Assembly: GCA_903875425.1 (NCBI GenBank)
Contig: CAIQWC010000012.1
Span: forward strand, 124,001-188,000
Source: an uncultured Actinomycetes bacterium
GTDB lineage: Bacteria > Actinomycetota > Acidimicrobiia > Acidimicrobiales > RAAP-2
Reading direction: 5' to 3'
Length of the DNA: 64,000 nucleotides
The position numbers and the translations under genes were made by a program. Below the pieces are notes generated by a model. It had not been told where the DNA came from. It did not search any database and saw only the letters and a program-made list of their open reading frames with translations. How positions within the stretch are numbered: position 1 is the first letter of the stretch; every line of letters starts with the position of its first letter. Shown here piece after piece: positions 18,185 through 26,920 of this stretch.

Positions 18185-20039
18185 CTATTGATTCTGCCTC
18201 AGGAAGGCGCAGTGCTTCAGCAACGCTACGGGAGAGATCAAAAGAGAGACCGGTTTCGGCAATAATCTGATCCACTGAGGCTTTCCTTAGATTCTCAAGC
18301 GTTCCAAAAGCAGAAAGGAGCTTCTCCACCCTCGCGGGTCCCAGGCCTTTAATTCCCTCGAGACCCGTTGCAAATACGGCCTTGGCTCGCTTGGAACGGT
18401 GATAGGTAATAGCAAATCGGTGGGCCTCATCACGGACACGTTGGAGTAGAAACAGCGCCTCCGATCCACGAGGCAGGCGAATGGGCGTACTGCTGCTTGG
18501 TCGATACACCTCTTCGAATCGCTTCGCCAGGGACGCCACGTCCACCGCGTCGGATTTACCCAACTCGTCTAGGACCGTGGTGACCGCTGAAAGCTGACCT
18601 AAGCCACCATCGATCAAGAGCAAATCTGCCCGAGAGGCGAATTTGCGGCCCTGCGGGCCGTCATCATCCCACCTCGCCATACGACGCCTCAGGACTTCTG
18701 CCATCGCGGCAAAATCGTCATTGCCCGCGACGCTTTTGACCGTAAAGTGACGGTAGGCAGACTTCAAAGGTAAGCCATCTTCGAACACCACCATGGAGCC
18801 CACGTAGGACCGACCCTGCAGGTGGCTCATGTCAAAACATTCGATACGAAATGGCGGACGTTCTAACTGCAGCGCCTCTTGAATTTCGACGAGCGCTTTA
18901 GAGCGAGAATTGTGATCGACCGAGCGACGCATGGAATCACGCTTGAGTTCGTCTCGAGCACTGCGCTCAGCTAGTTCCACCATGGCTAATCGTGAACCCC
19001 TCTGGGGCACGGCAAAGGTCACGGAACCCGCTCGTTGCTCTTCGAGCCACGGTCTCACCGCGTCTGCGTCTTTGGGTTCAATGCGAAGTGCAATTGTTGG
19101 AGGAACGTTAACTGAGGCTTTGCCATAGACATCGCGCAATACCGTAGCCACCAGGACTGCCGGTTCGAGATCCTCGACGAGATCAGCAACGGACAGATTC
19201 TGACCGACGATGCGACCGTGCCGGATATGAACGACGGCCATGGCGAGTTGTAGATCGTTCGTCGCTAATCCAATAACGTCGAGAAACTCACGTTCGCCCA
19301 ACACCACTTGCTGAGTGTGGGCGGCATGGTCAATTGCTTCGAGCTGGTCTCGGATTTTTGCCGCGCGCTCGTAGTGTCGTCCTGCCGAGGCCGTCGCCAT
19401 AGCTGCTTCGAGATTCTTTCGAATCGGTGCTACTTCTCCACTGAAGAAACGCACGAACCCCTGAATCAACTCTTGGTACTCGGCGTCACTAACCATGCCC
19501 ACGCATGGCGCGCTGCAACGGTCAATATCGGCCAAGAGGCAGGGTCTCCCCGACCGCTCGTGACGCTTGAATTTGGAATCGGCGCAGCTTCGAACAGGAA
19601 AAATAGGTAAGAGAAGATCTACCGTTTGCCGGAGTGCTCGCGCGTGCACAAACGGGCCGAAATAACGGACCCCCCTCCTCCTCGCCCCACGAGTGATCTG
19701 AGGTCTCGGCCAGGGATCCTTGGTACTGATCGCGAGCCACGGATATGACTTATCATCCTTGAGTCGAACATTGAATCGCGGCTGCAGGGTATTAATGAGG
19801 GAATTCTCAAGCACTAAGGCCTCGACCTCAGTAACGGTCACCATCCACTCGACGTGGTCCGCAGATGCCACCATGGCCGCGGTACGGGGATGGAGATTCT
19901 CCGGAGCCTGGAAATAGCTGTTAAGCCGTGACCGAAGATTTCGGGCCTTTCCCACATAGAGCACACGATCTCGCTCATCGAAGAACTGGTAGACCCCGGG
20001 TTCGGTAGGAATCGCCTTTCTTGGATGTTTCGGGGCCAC
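18177..20039 (-). CDS. uvrC: Excinuclease ABC subunit C
   Basis: Dual-incision nuclease of nucleotide excision repair. It is 620 aa. The GIY-YIG domain is at 12-90 (PGVYQFFDE, VLYVGKA), a UVR helical hairpin lies near 200-235, then the RNase H-like domain (FDMSHLQGRSYVGSMVVFEDG region), and a C-terminal helix-hairpin-helix (GIKGLGPARVEKLL). The start is GTG 20039; GGAGAG abuts it directly, which is unusually close. uvrA and uvrB are also in this window but in a separate unit. Confidence 0.95.
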   Translation of the reverse strand: MAPKHPRKAIPTEPGVYQFFDERDRVLYVGKARNLRSRLNSYFQAPENLHPRTAAMVASADHVEWMVTVTEVEALVLENSLINTLQPRFNVRLKDDKSYPWLAISTKDPWPRPQITRGARRRGVRYFGPFVHARALRQTVDLLLPIFPVRSCADSKFKRHERSGRPCLLADIDRCSAPCVGMVSDAEYQELIQGFVRFFSGEVAPIRKNLEAAMATASAGRHYERAAKIRDQLEAIDHAAHTQQVVLGEREFLDVIGLATNDLQLAMAVVHIRHGRIVGQNLSVADLVEDLEPAVLVATVLRDVYGKASVNVPPTIALRIEPKDADAVRPWLEEQRAGSVTFAVPQRGSRLAMVELAERSARDELKRDSMRRSVDHNSRSKALVEIQEALQLERPPFRIECFDMSHLQGRSYVGSMVVFEDGLPLKSAYRHFTVKSVAGNDDFAAMAEVLRRRMARWDDDGPQGRKFASRADLLLIDGGLGQLSAVTTVLDELGKSDAVDVASLAKRFEEVYRPSSSTPIRLPRGSEALFLLQRVRDEAHRFAITYHRSKRAKAVFATGLEGIKGLGPARVEKLLSAFGTLENLRKASVDQIIAETGLSFDLSRSVAEALRLPEAESIDG

Positions 20040-20084
20040 CTCTCCATGGTGTCATCTCTTGCCACTCCATGTGGCACCTGCCCC

Positions 20085-20090
20085 TATGCT
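20085..20090 (+). promoter_or_regulatory. Candidate -10 hexamer for nadA
   Basis: TATGCT, predicting transcription start near 20097, exactly at the 5' side of the first hairpin of the nadA leader. No good -35 at 17 bases. Confidence 0.4.
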
Positions 20091-20095
20091 GGAGG

Positions 20096-20205
20096 TGCGG
20101 GCTCGGTGTCCCGCATACATAGTCTCGTGGCCGACAAACCCGCGGATGGGCGACCGAGCTGTCCCCGCCGGCCATTAGCGAGACCTCCCCACCCATAAGG
20201 GGGTC
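20096..20205 (+). ncRNA. Structured nadA leader, candidate riboswitch
   Basis: A 110-base leader with strong pairing. Hairpin 1 pairs 96-101 with 110-115 (offsets from 20000). Hairpin 2 is a 12-bp stem: 122-127 with 179-184 and 128-133 with 169-174, with a 4-base TTAG bulge. CTCGG in loop 1 (102-106) is perfectly complementary to CCGAG in loop 2 (154-158), giving a possible kissing-loop. CCCC at 187-190 can pair with the GGGG Shine-Dalgarno at 199-202, and GAC at 182-184 can pair either with hairpin 2 or with GTC at 203-205, which resembles a switching platform. It does not look like the NAD+-I class I know; the family is unassigned. Confidence 0.5.
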
Positions 20206-20207
20206 AT

Positions 20208-21314
20208 ATGCTCAACATCTCAAGATCCATGCCATCGACGTACCGCGACGTACCAGCGACTGAGTTGGCGACGCGTATTGCCTCAGCAAAAGCTGCCCTT
20301 GGCGATCGCCTCATGATTCTGGGTCACCATTATCAAATGGAGGAGGTCATGGTCTTCGCCGATGTAGCCGGAGATAGCTTCGGTCTCTCTCAAAAAGCTG
20401 CCGCAAGCCAGGCCGAGATCATCGTATTTTGTGGCGTCCACTTCATGGCCGAGTCCGCCGACATCTTGACCGCCGACCACCAGCAGGTCATTTTGCCGGA
20501 TCTGAACGCCGGCTGCTCGATGGCCGACATGGCTGATCTCGATCAAGTTGAACAAGCTTGGAGAGAGCTCGCCGAGGTAACGGATACCGAGCGAATTATC
20601 CCGATTACCTACATGAACTCTTCGGCAGCCCTGAAAGCCTTTGTGGGTAGACACGGGGGCGCAGTGTGCACGAGTTCGAATGCTCAGGCCGTTTTGACTT
20701 GGGCCCTCGATCCCAATCGTGAGGGCTCCGGAGACAAGGTCCTGTTCTTCCCCGACCAGCATTTGGGGCGCAACACCGCACTCGAACTTGGCTATGCAGC
20801 CGAGAGCATGCAGCTATGGGATCCCAGCCGGCGTCGCGGTGCGCTGAGCGAAGCAGCGATACAGGACGCAACCTTCCTACTTTGGAAGGGTCACTGCAGC
20901 GTTCATCAACGATTTACCGTCGAACAAGTCAGGGAGTTCCGTAGCACGCATCCCCAAGGCGTCGTCGTCGTTCACCCCGAATGTTCCGCGGAGGTCGTCG
21001 CCGCAGCTGACGCTAGTGGCTCCACTGATTTCATTATCCGCTACCTAGGAGATCTTCCCTATGGCGTACCCGTGGCCATTGGTACCGAGATCAATCTGGT
21101 TCAGCGACTCGCTGCAGCGAATCCCGATCGCATTGTTGTTGGCCTTGAGGACATGGTGTGCCCCTGCGTGACCATGTCGCGCATTGATGCGGCTCACCTT
21201 TGCTGGGTCCTCGAAGAAGCGCTCGATGGTCGAATTCGAAACCAGATAACGGTGGCTCCCGAAACAGCCCGAGAGGCAAAGACCGCGCTTGATCGTATGC
21301 TTGCGATCGTCTAG
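20208..21314 (+). CDS. nadA: Quinolinate synthase A
   Basis: [4Fe-4S] enzyme condensing iminoaspartate with dihydroxyacetone phosphate to quinolinate, the precursor of NAD. It is 368 aa. Likely cluster Cys are Cys103 (LNAGCSMAD), Cys230 (WKGHCSVH) and Cys318 (EDMVCPC). Substrate motifs GHHYQ and YMNSSAA are present. The start ATG 20208 has GGGGG four bases upstream, itself able to pair with CCCC in the leader. nadB and nadC are not adjacent, so nadA is controlled alone here. It abuts the convergent uvrA with no spacer. Confidence 0.95.
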   Translation: MLNISRSMPSTYRDVPATELATRIASAKAALGDRLMILGHHYQMEEVMVFADVAGDSFGLSQKAAASQAEIIVFCGVHFMAESADILTADHQQVILPDLNAGCSMADMADLDQVEQAWRELAEVTDTERIIPITYMNSSAALKAFVGRHGGAVCTSSNAQAVLTWALDPNREGSGDKVLFFPDQHLGRNTALELGYAAESMQLWDPSRRRGALSEAAIQDATFLLWKGHCSVHQRFTVEQVREFRSTHPQGVVVVHPECSAEVVAAADASGSTDFIIRYLGDLPYGVPVAIGTEINLVQRLAAANPDRIVVGLEDMVCPCVTMSRIDAAHLCWVLEEALDGRIRNQITVAPETAREAKTALDRMLAIV

Positions 21315-24164
21315 TTAGCTTAAGAGCGGCAAGAGCACCTGCCCGGTCCATGAATCAGCGTGCATCGACACTTGTTCTGGAGTGCCTTCAGCGACGATAT
21401 AACCACCGCGATGGCCTCCCTCGGGCCCTAAGTCAATGAGCCAGTCACAGGTCTTGATGACGTCCAAGTTGTGTTCGATCACGAGCACGGTATTGCCTTG
21501 GTCAACAAGCCGACTCAAGACGGACAGCAGTCTCGCCACATCCTCGAAGTGGAGTCCCGTTGTCGGCTCATCAAGCACATAGAGCGTATGGCCCGTCGGG
21601 CGCCTGCTGAGTTCTGAAGCAAGTTTCACCCGCTGTGCCTCGCCTCCCGAAAGTTGGGGGGCCGGTTGTCCAAGTCGGACGTAGCCAAGACCGACATCGA
21701 CCAAGGTCTGAAGGTGCCGCACGATAGACGGCTGCTTCTCGAAAAATACCAGCGCCTCCTCGGCAGGCATAGCGAGAACGTCAGCAATCGTTTTCCCCCG
21801 GAAGGTGACCTCAAGGGTTTCGCGGTTATAGCGAGTCCCGCCGCACACTTCACAGGGGACATAGACGTCGGGGAGGAAATGCATCTCGATTTTTAGCGTG
21901 CCATCTCCCGAACAGGCTTCGCAACGTCCACCCTTGACGTTAAAGGAGAATCGTCCAGGCTGGTAACCGCGCACCTTGGCTTCGGCGGTGAGCGCAAACA
22001 ACTTACGAATGTTGTCGAATACGCCGATATAGGTTGCTGGGTTAGAACGCGGCGTTCGGCCGATGGGTTGTTGATCCACAGCCACCACTTTGTCAACGTT
22101 GCTAACGCCTTTAATGGACTTGTGCGCCCCACCTAATTCTTTCGAGCGATGGATCTGATGGAGCAGTGATTTGAGCAAGATCTCATTTACCAAGGTTGAC
22201 TTCCCCGAGCCCGATACACCGGTGACCGCCACCATGTTTCCAAGAGGTATCTTGACGCTCACGTCCTTCAAATTGTGTTCTGTGGCACCAAGTACCTCGA
22301 GGTGCTTGCCCGAACCCGGTCGACGCTCCGTAGGCACCGAAATCGATCGCTGGCCAGAGAGATAGAGGCCGGTCAGCGACGTTTTGTTGGAAATTAAACC
22401 TTTCTTGCCCAATACCGGTCCGGCGTGCATTACCTCGCCACCGTGTTCACCCGCTCCCGGACCGATATCGACGATGTAGTCCGCGGTTCTAATGGTGTCC
22501 TCGTCGTGCTCAACCACGATCACGGTGTTGCCGAGATCTCGGAGTCGAATCAAGGTTTGTATCAGACGTTGGTTGTCCCGCTGATGGAGTCCAATGGATG
22601 GCTCATCGAGCACGTACAAGACGCCAACGAGTCCCGATCCAATTTGGCTCGCTAATCGAATCCGCTGCGCCTCTCCCCCTGACAGCGTCGAGGAGGCTCG
22701 GCCGAGTGACAGGTAATCGAGTCCCACGTCAAGCAAGAAGCGAAGCCGTTCATATATTTCCTTGGTGACCCGATCAGCAATAATGTGCTCGCGATCGGAA
22801 AATTCCACCTTGTCGAAGAATTCCACAACGTCGCCAATGGACAGGTCGCACACCTGCGCGATGGAGAGGCCTCCGATGGTGATGGCCAGGATCTCTGGCT
22901 TCAGGCGCGCACCGTGACAACTCGCGCATGACACCTCACGCATGAAGCTTTCTATCTGCTCCCTCGTCCAATCCGAGTCCGCCTCCCCATGGCGACGCTG
23001 CAGCCAAGTTACGACGCCTTCAAAAGCACTCTCGTAGTTCCTCGTTTTTCCGAAGCGATTCCGATACCTCAGCGCTACGGCCTTGGTGCCGGTTCCAAAG
23101 AGAATCATTTTCCTATCCTTGGCGCGCAGATCGGCCCAGGGGGTATCGATATCAAAATCACCCAAATCCGCAACACCTTGCAACAGCGCATCAAAATATT
23201 TTGAGCGGGCACTCGACCACGGGGCGATAGCGCCACCGGCGAGGCTGAGACTGTGGTCCGGGACCACGAGCTCGGGATCAACCTCGTAGCGCGTCCCAAG
23301 GCCGGAGCAAGCGGGACAAGCGCCCCACGGCGAATTAAAGGAGAATGAACGCGGTGCGGGCTCCTCAAAGGAGGTTCCACAGGCATCGCACGCGAGGTGC
23401 TCAGAAAAGGTCATCGGCTCCCCACTCACCTCGCCTTCTTCGTCCACGACTTGGATCTGGGCAATGCCTTTGGTCAGTCCTAACGCTTGCTCCATCGATT
23501 CAGTGAGTCGCTGACGAAGACCTTCGCGAAGGACCAAGCGATCAACGACTACCTCGATCGTGTGCATCTCATACCGAGCGAGGTCCAGCCCTGTGCGATC
23601 GGCGAGTTCAACGAGCTGACCATCAACTCGTACCCGGGCGAACCCTTCCTGCGCGAGATCGTCAAGCAGCGTTGAATATTCACCTTTGCGACCACGGATC
23701 ACAGGGGCAAGCACCAAGAATCGCGTGCCTTCATCCAAGCTGAGTACCCGATCGACAATCTGTTGAGGGGTCTGGCGCGCAATCGGGGCGGAGCAGGTCG
23801 GGCAGTGTGGATGGCCTACTCGGGCAAAGAGCAGTCGTAGATAGTCGTAGACCTCAGTAATAGTTCCCACCGTGGAGCGCGGATTCCTCGAAGCAGACTT
23901 CTGATCAATAGAAATTGCTGGAGAGAGCCCCTCAATAAAGTCAACATCGGGTTTATCCATCTGACCCAAGAACTGGCGCGCGTAAGCCGAAAGTGACTCA
24001 ACGTAGCGTCGCTGTCCCTCCGCGTAAATCGTGTCGAAGGCGAGTGACGATTTTCCCGAGCCCGATAGGCCAGTGAAGACGATGAGTTTGTCGCGCGGGA
24101 GGTCTAAATCAATGTTCTTGAGGTTGTGCTCACGAGCACCACGAATCGTTAACTGATCAGCCAC
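21315..24164 (-). CDS. uvrA: Excinuclease ABC subunit A
   Basis: DNA-damage-sensing ATPase of nucleotide excision repair. It is 949 aa with two ABC modules. The first Walker A is GLSGSGKSS (32-40) and the second [13 protein letters not shown]; signature motifs [12 protein letters not shown] and [12 protein letters not shown] and zinc-binding CxxC pairs (CDACG/CPACSG and CEACSG/CEVCGG) are intact. The start is GTG 24164, with TAGCGT ending six bases upstream, so uvrA may have its own leaderless promoter in the 31-base gap after uvrB. Confidence 0.97.
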   Translation of the reverse strand: MADQLTIRGAREHNLKNIDLDLPRDKLIVFTGLSGSGKSSLAFDTIYAEGQRRYVESLSAYARQFLGQMDKPDVDFIEGLSPAISIDQKSASRNPRSTVGTITEVYDYLRLLFARVGHPHCPTCSAPIARQTPQQIVDRVLSLDEGTRFLVLAPVIRGRKGEYSTLLDDLAQEGFARVRVDGQLVELADRTGLDLARYEMHTIEVVVDRLVLREGLRQRLTESMEQALGLTKGIAQIQVVDEEGEVSGEPMTFSEHLACDACGTSFEEPAPRSFSFNSPWGACPACSGLGTRYEVDPELVVPDHSLSLAGGAIAPWSSARSKYFDALLQGVADLGDFDIDTPWADLRAKDRKMILFGTGTKAVALRYRNRFGKTRNYESAFEGVVTWLQRRHGEADSDWTREQIESFMREVSCASCHGARLKPEILAITIGGLSIAQVCDLSIGDVVEFFDKVEFSDREHIIADRVTKEIYERLRFLLDVGLDYLSLGRASSTLSGGEAQRIRLASQIGSGLVGVLYVLDEPSIGLHQRDNQRLIQTLIRLRDLGNTVIVVEHDEDTIRTADYIVDIGPGAGEHGGEVMHAGPVLGKKGLISNKTSLTGLYLSGQRSISVPTERRPGSGKHLEVLGATEHNLKDVSVKIPLGNMVAVTGVSGSGKSTLVNEILLKSLLHQIHRSKELGGAHKSIKGVSNVDKVVAVDQQPIGRTPRSNPATYIGVFDNIRKLFALTAEAKVRGYQPGRFSFNVKGGRCEACSGDGTLKIEMHFLPDVYVPCEVCGGTRYNRETLEVTFRGKTIADVLAMPAEEALVFFEKQPSIVRHLQTLVDVGLGYVRLGQPAPQLSGGEAQRVKLASELSRRPTGHTLYVLDEPTTGLHFEDVARLLSVLSRLVDQGNTVLVIEHNLDVIKTCDWLIDLGPEGGHRGGYIVAEGTPEQVSMHADSWTGQVLLPLLS

Positions 24165-24170
24165 CCCTGT

Positions 24171-24176
24171 ACGCTA
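24171..24176 (-). promoter_or_regulatory. -10 hexamer of predicted leaderless uvrA promoter
   Basis: TAGCGT on the minus strand, six bases before the uvrA GTG. The same hexamer precedes the amidase gene at 35659-35664. Confidence 0.55.
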
Positions 24177-24195
24177 CCCGGTGGCTCGCTCGCCC

Positions 24196-26199
24196 CTACG
24201 AACTCGTCGCGATTTCCGCAGAGTGAAGCAAGAGATCATGCAACTCGTCTCTAAGGGCTGCGGCCTCTTCAAATCGAAGTTCGTTGGCGGCTTCGAGCAT
24301 GGCGGTTTCTAGATCACTGGCGCTTTGGGCGATCTCCTCGGGGCCCATCGGTATGACGGAGCGTTTAGACCGTTTACTCACTGCAGCAGCGTCAGTGACG
24401 CCCCTGAGTCGACCCAGAATATCGCTGACTGCCTTGGTGACCGTGACCGGATCGATACCGTGCTTTTGGTTGTAAGCGATCTGGACCGCACGGCGCGTCT
24501 GCGTCACCTCGATGGCTGCTTTCATAGAGTCGGTCACCTTGTCTGCATAGAGAATCACGTGCCCCCGTGCGTTCCTAGCCGCGCGTCCCATGGTTTGAAT
24601 TAACGCGGATCGGCTTCGCAAAAACCCTTCTTTGTCAGCATCCAAGATCGCAACCAATCCGACTTCAGGCAGATCCAAGCCCTCTCGGAGCAAGTTGATG
24701 CCGACGAGTACATCAAACACGCCGAGGCGAAGGTCTCGCAGAATTTCGATTCTTTCGATGGTATCGATATCGCTGTGGAGGTATTGAACCTTGAAATGAG
24801 CGTCTTCGAGATACGTCGTCAGGTCCTCGGCCATTTTCTTCGTCAAGGTGGTCACCAAGACTCGATTGCCAAGAGCGATGGTGGCGAGAATCTCTTGTTT
24901 TAAATCTTCGATCTGACCCTGGGTGGGTCGAATCGCAACCTCAGGATCGAGAAGCCCGGTGGGCCGGATGACCTGCGGCACCATGTGATCGGAGTTGGCA
25001 ATTTCGTAAGGACCAGGTGTCGCCGACACAAAGATCGCTTGGGGAACCACCTCAAGGAATTCATCAAAACGAAGCGGCCGGTTGTCCTTCGCTGAGGGCA
25101 GGCGGAAACCGTGTTCAACCAAGACATCTTTACGAGATCGGTCTCCGGCAAATTGCCCATTTAATTGTGGAATAGCCACGTGACTTTCGTCGACGACAAC
25201 TAACAAATCACGAGGAAAAAAATCAATCAGGGTGTAGGGTCGCTCCCCCGCTTTGCGCCCGTCGAAGTGACGTGAGTAGTTCTCAATACCTGCGCAGACT
25301 CCAGTCTCTTGGATCATCTCGAGATCGTGTTCGGTACGCGTTCGAAGGCGCTGAGCTTCTAAGAGCTTTCCCTCGGCCTCAAAGTACTGAAGTTGCTCGC
25401 GCAACTCGTCTTCAATGGAAACAATTGCTCGACGAGTTGCTTCCTCACCAGCTACGTAGTGCGTCGCAGCAAAGATCACTATCTCGTCGAGAGGCTGCAG
25501 CTGCTCGCCTCGCATGATGTCTACGAGCCAGATTCGCTCAATCTCATCACCAAACAGTTCTATACGAATCGCGTTTTGTTCGTAGGCCGGATGTATCTCT
25601 ATCGTGTCCCCTTTGGAGCGAAAGGTACCTCGAATGAGATTGACGTCATTTCGTTGATACTGCATATCTACGAGACGTCGTAACATCGCTCTTTGATCAA
25701 TACGGTCCCCGACACGCATGGGTAACACCCGCTCAGCGTATTCAACCGGCGACCCGAGGCCGTAGATGCACGAGACCGACGCTACGACCACCACGTCCCT
25801 GCGAAGAAGCAGCGACGAGGTGGCTGCGTGTCGCAGACGATCAATTTCTTCGTTAATGGACGAATCCTTCTCGATGAAGGTATCGCTCGAAGGTATGTAG
25901 GCCTCGGGCTGATAGTAGTCATAGTAAGAAACGAAAAACTCGACGCGATTTCCTGGCAATAATTCGCGAAGCTCCGCGGCCAACTGCGCTGCGAGTGACT
26001 TATTTGGTTCAATGATGAGTGTCGGACGCTGGACCTGTTCAATAGTCCATGCAATGGTGGCGGTTTTTCCAGATCCGGTAATCCCTTCAAGCGTCTGGAA
26101 TCTCACGCCATCATTAACGCCCTGCGTCAAGCTTTCTATCGCCGCGGGTTGATCGCCGGCGGGCTGAAACGGCGATATGACTTCGAAGGCTTTAGCCAC
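24196..26199 (-). CDS. uvrB: Excinuclease ABC subunit B
   Basis: Helicase-like damage-verification subunit. I start at GTG 26199, eight bases into the coaE 3' end with AGAGG nine bases upstream, giving 667 aa that begin in the family way (FEVISPFQPAGDQPAAIE). The longer frame to ATG 26277 lies wholly inside coaE. Walker A GITGSGKT is at 39-46, the beta-hairpin YYDYYQPEAYIP is next, helicase motifs follow, and the C-terminal UVR domain (ANELRFEEAAALRDEL) binds UvrC. Confidence 0.95.
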   Translation of the reverse strand: MAKAFEVISPFQPAGDQPAAIESLTQGVNDGVRFQTLEGITGSGKTATIAWTIEQVQRPTLIIEPNKSLAAQLAAELRELLPGNRVEFFVSYYDYYQPEAYIPSSDTFIEKDSSINEEIDRLRHAATSSLLLRRDVVVVASVSCIYGLGSPVEYAERVLPMRVGDRIDQRAMLRRLVDMQYQRNDVNLIRGTFRSKGDTIEIHPAYEQNAIRIELFGDEIERIWLVDIMRGEQLQPLDEIVIFAATHYVAGEEATRRAIVSIEDELREQLQYFEAEGKLLEAQRLRTRTEHDLEMIQETGVCAGIENYSRHFDGRKAGERPYTLIDFFPRDLLVVVDESHVAIPQLNGQFAGDRSRKDVLVEHGFRLPSAKDNRPLRFDEFLEVVPQAIFVSATPGPYEIANSDHMVPQVIRPTGLLDPEVAIRPTQGQIEDLKQEILATIALGNRVLVTTLTKKMAEDLTTYLEDAHFKVQYLHSDIDTIERIEILRDLRLGVFDVLVGINLLREGLDLPEVGLVAILDADKEGFLRSRSALIQTMGRAARNARGHVILYADKVTDSMKAAIEVTQTRRAVQIAYNQKHGIDPVTVTKAVSDILGRLRGVTDAAAVSKRSKRSVIPMGPEEIAQSASDLETAMLEAANELRFEEAAALRDELHDLLLHSAEIATSS

Positions 26200-26809
26200 G
26201 TGCTTTAGCCTCTGTTCGAGCGAGGAGGACGGACCACAGATCATCGATCTTTCGCTCGAGTTGATCCCGGGTCCCATCGTTCACGACGACATAATCACCA
26301 AGTGCGTTCCGCTCTTCTCGCGAGATTTGTGACGCAATTCGAGACCGTGCGTGGTCTCGATCAAATTGTCGGTCAGTAACAAGACGCTCAAGCGCGATTT
26401 CTGTGGGGCAGTCGACGACAATGATGGCGTCGAGGCCCAGGCGCTCTCGATGTTCGGATACCAAAAGCGGAATGGCGATGAGACATACCCCGTCCCTTGC
26501 GTGGGTTAGCGCGATTTGGCGCTTCATCTCATCATTTATTCTTGGGTGGGTAATTTCGTTCAACTGCAAGCGGGCCGACTCGTCGGTAAAGACGATGGTC
26601 GCGAGTGCCTCTCTATTCAAGCTTCCATCTTCGTGGAGGACATGATCACCAAAAGCGCTACGAATCTCTTCTAGGCACGGTGATCCGGGCGCCACGATGT
26701 CGCGAGCGATGACATCGGCGTCAATGACTATTGCGCCTCGCGCGCCCATTACGTCAGTGACGGCGGTCTTGCCGGAGCCAATACCGCCCGCCACGCCCAC
26801 CACGATCAC
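26192..26809 (-). CDS. coaE: Dephospho-CoA kinase
   Basis: Last step of CoA synthesis, phosphorylating dephospho-CoA. It is 205 aa. The P-loop GGIGSGKT is at 8-15, followed by IDADVIARDIV, the substrate region. The start is GTG 26809 with GGAGG seven bases upstream. A nine-codon leaderless ORF ends in a GTGA overlap with this start, so translation of coaE is probably coupled to it. coaE-uvrB order matches mycobacteria. Confidence 0.94.
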   Translation of the reverse strand: MIVVGVAGGIGSGKTAVTDVMGARGAIVIDADVIARDIVAPGSPCLEEIRSAFGDHVLHEDGSLNREALATIVFTDESARLQLNEITHPRINDEMKRQIALTHARDGVCLIAIPLLVSEHRERLGLDAIIVVDCPTEIALERLVTDRQFDRDHARSRIASQISREERNALGDYVVVNDGTRDQLERKIDDLWSVLLARTEAKARG

Positions 26810-26835
26810 TGCGATGCCTCCGTACGTGAGTTCAT
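26806..26835 (-). CDS. Predicted leaderless nine-codon leader ORF (MNSRTEASQ)
   Basis: ATG 26835 lies exactly six bases after TAGGTT (26842-26847). The ORF encodes MNSRTEASQ and its TGA overlaps the coaE GTG by four bases. The coaE Shine-Dalgarno lies inside the ORF. The geometry matches predicted leaderless genes elsewhere in this window, so I infer a translated leader that couples to or tunes coaE. The peptide has no clear amino-acid run that would suggest classic attenuation. Confidence 0.5.
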   Translation of the reverse strand: MNSRTEASQ

Positions 26836-26841
26836 ACCCTC

Positions 26842-26847
26842 AACCTA
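26842..26847 (-). promoter_or_regulatory. -10 hexamer upstream of coaE leader ORF
   Basis: TAGGTT on the minus strand, six bases before ATG 26835; identical to the xerD hexamer. Confidence 0.5.
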
Positions 26848-26920
26848 CCCAACGCCGACCCTAAGGATGCTTCTCGGCACAGGGCCACTAGTCTCCTAGT
26901 CCAATATCGGATGAGGACGG

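Noticed and set aside
20095-20178. 27-codon GTG ORF inside the nadA leader
   Set aside because: Only four bases from the -10, unlike the 6-7 seen elsewhere; the sequence is better explained by extensive base pairing.
20283-20762. 159-codon minus-strand ORF opposite nadA
   Set aside because: Antisense to conserved quinolinate synthase sequence, no motifs.
26200-26277. N-terminal extension of uvrB to ATG 26277
   Set aside because: Runs inside coaE, adds unconserved residues; GTG 26199 has a Shine-Dalgarno and matches the family N-terminus.
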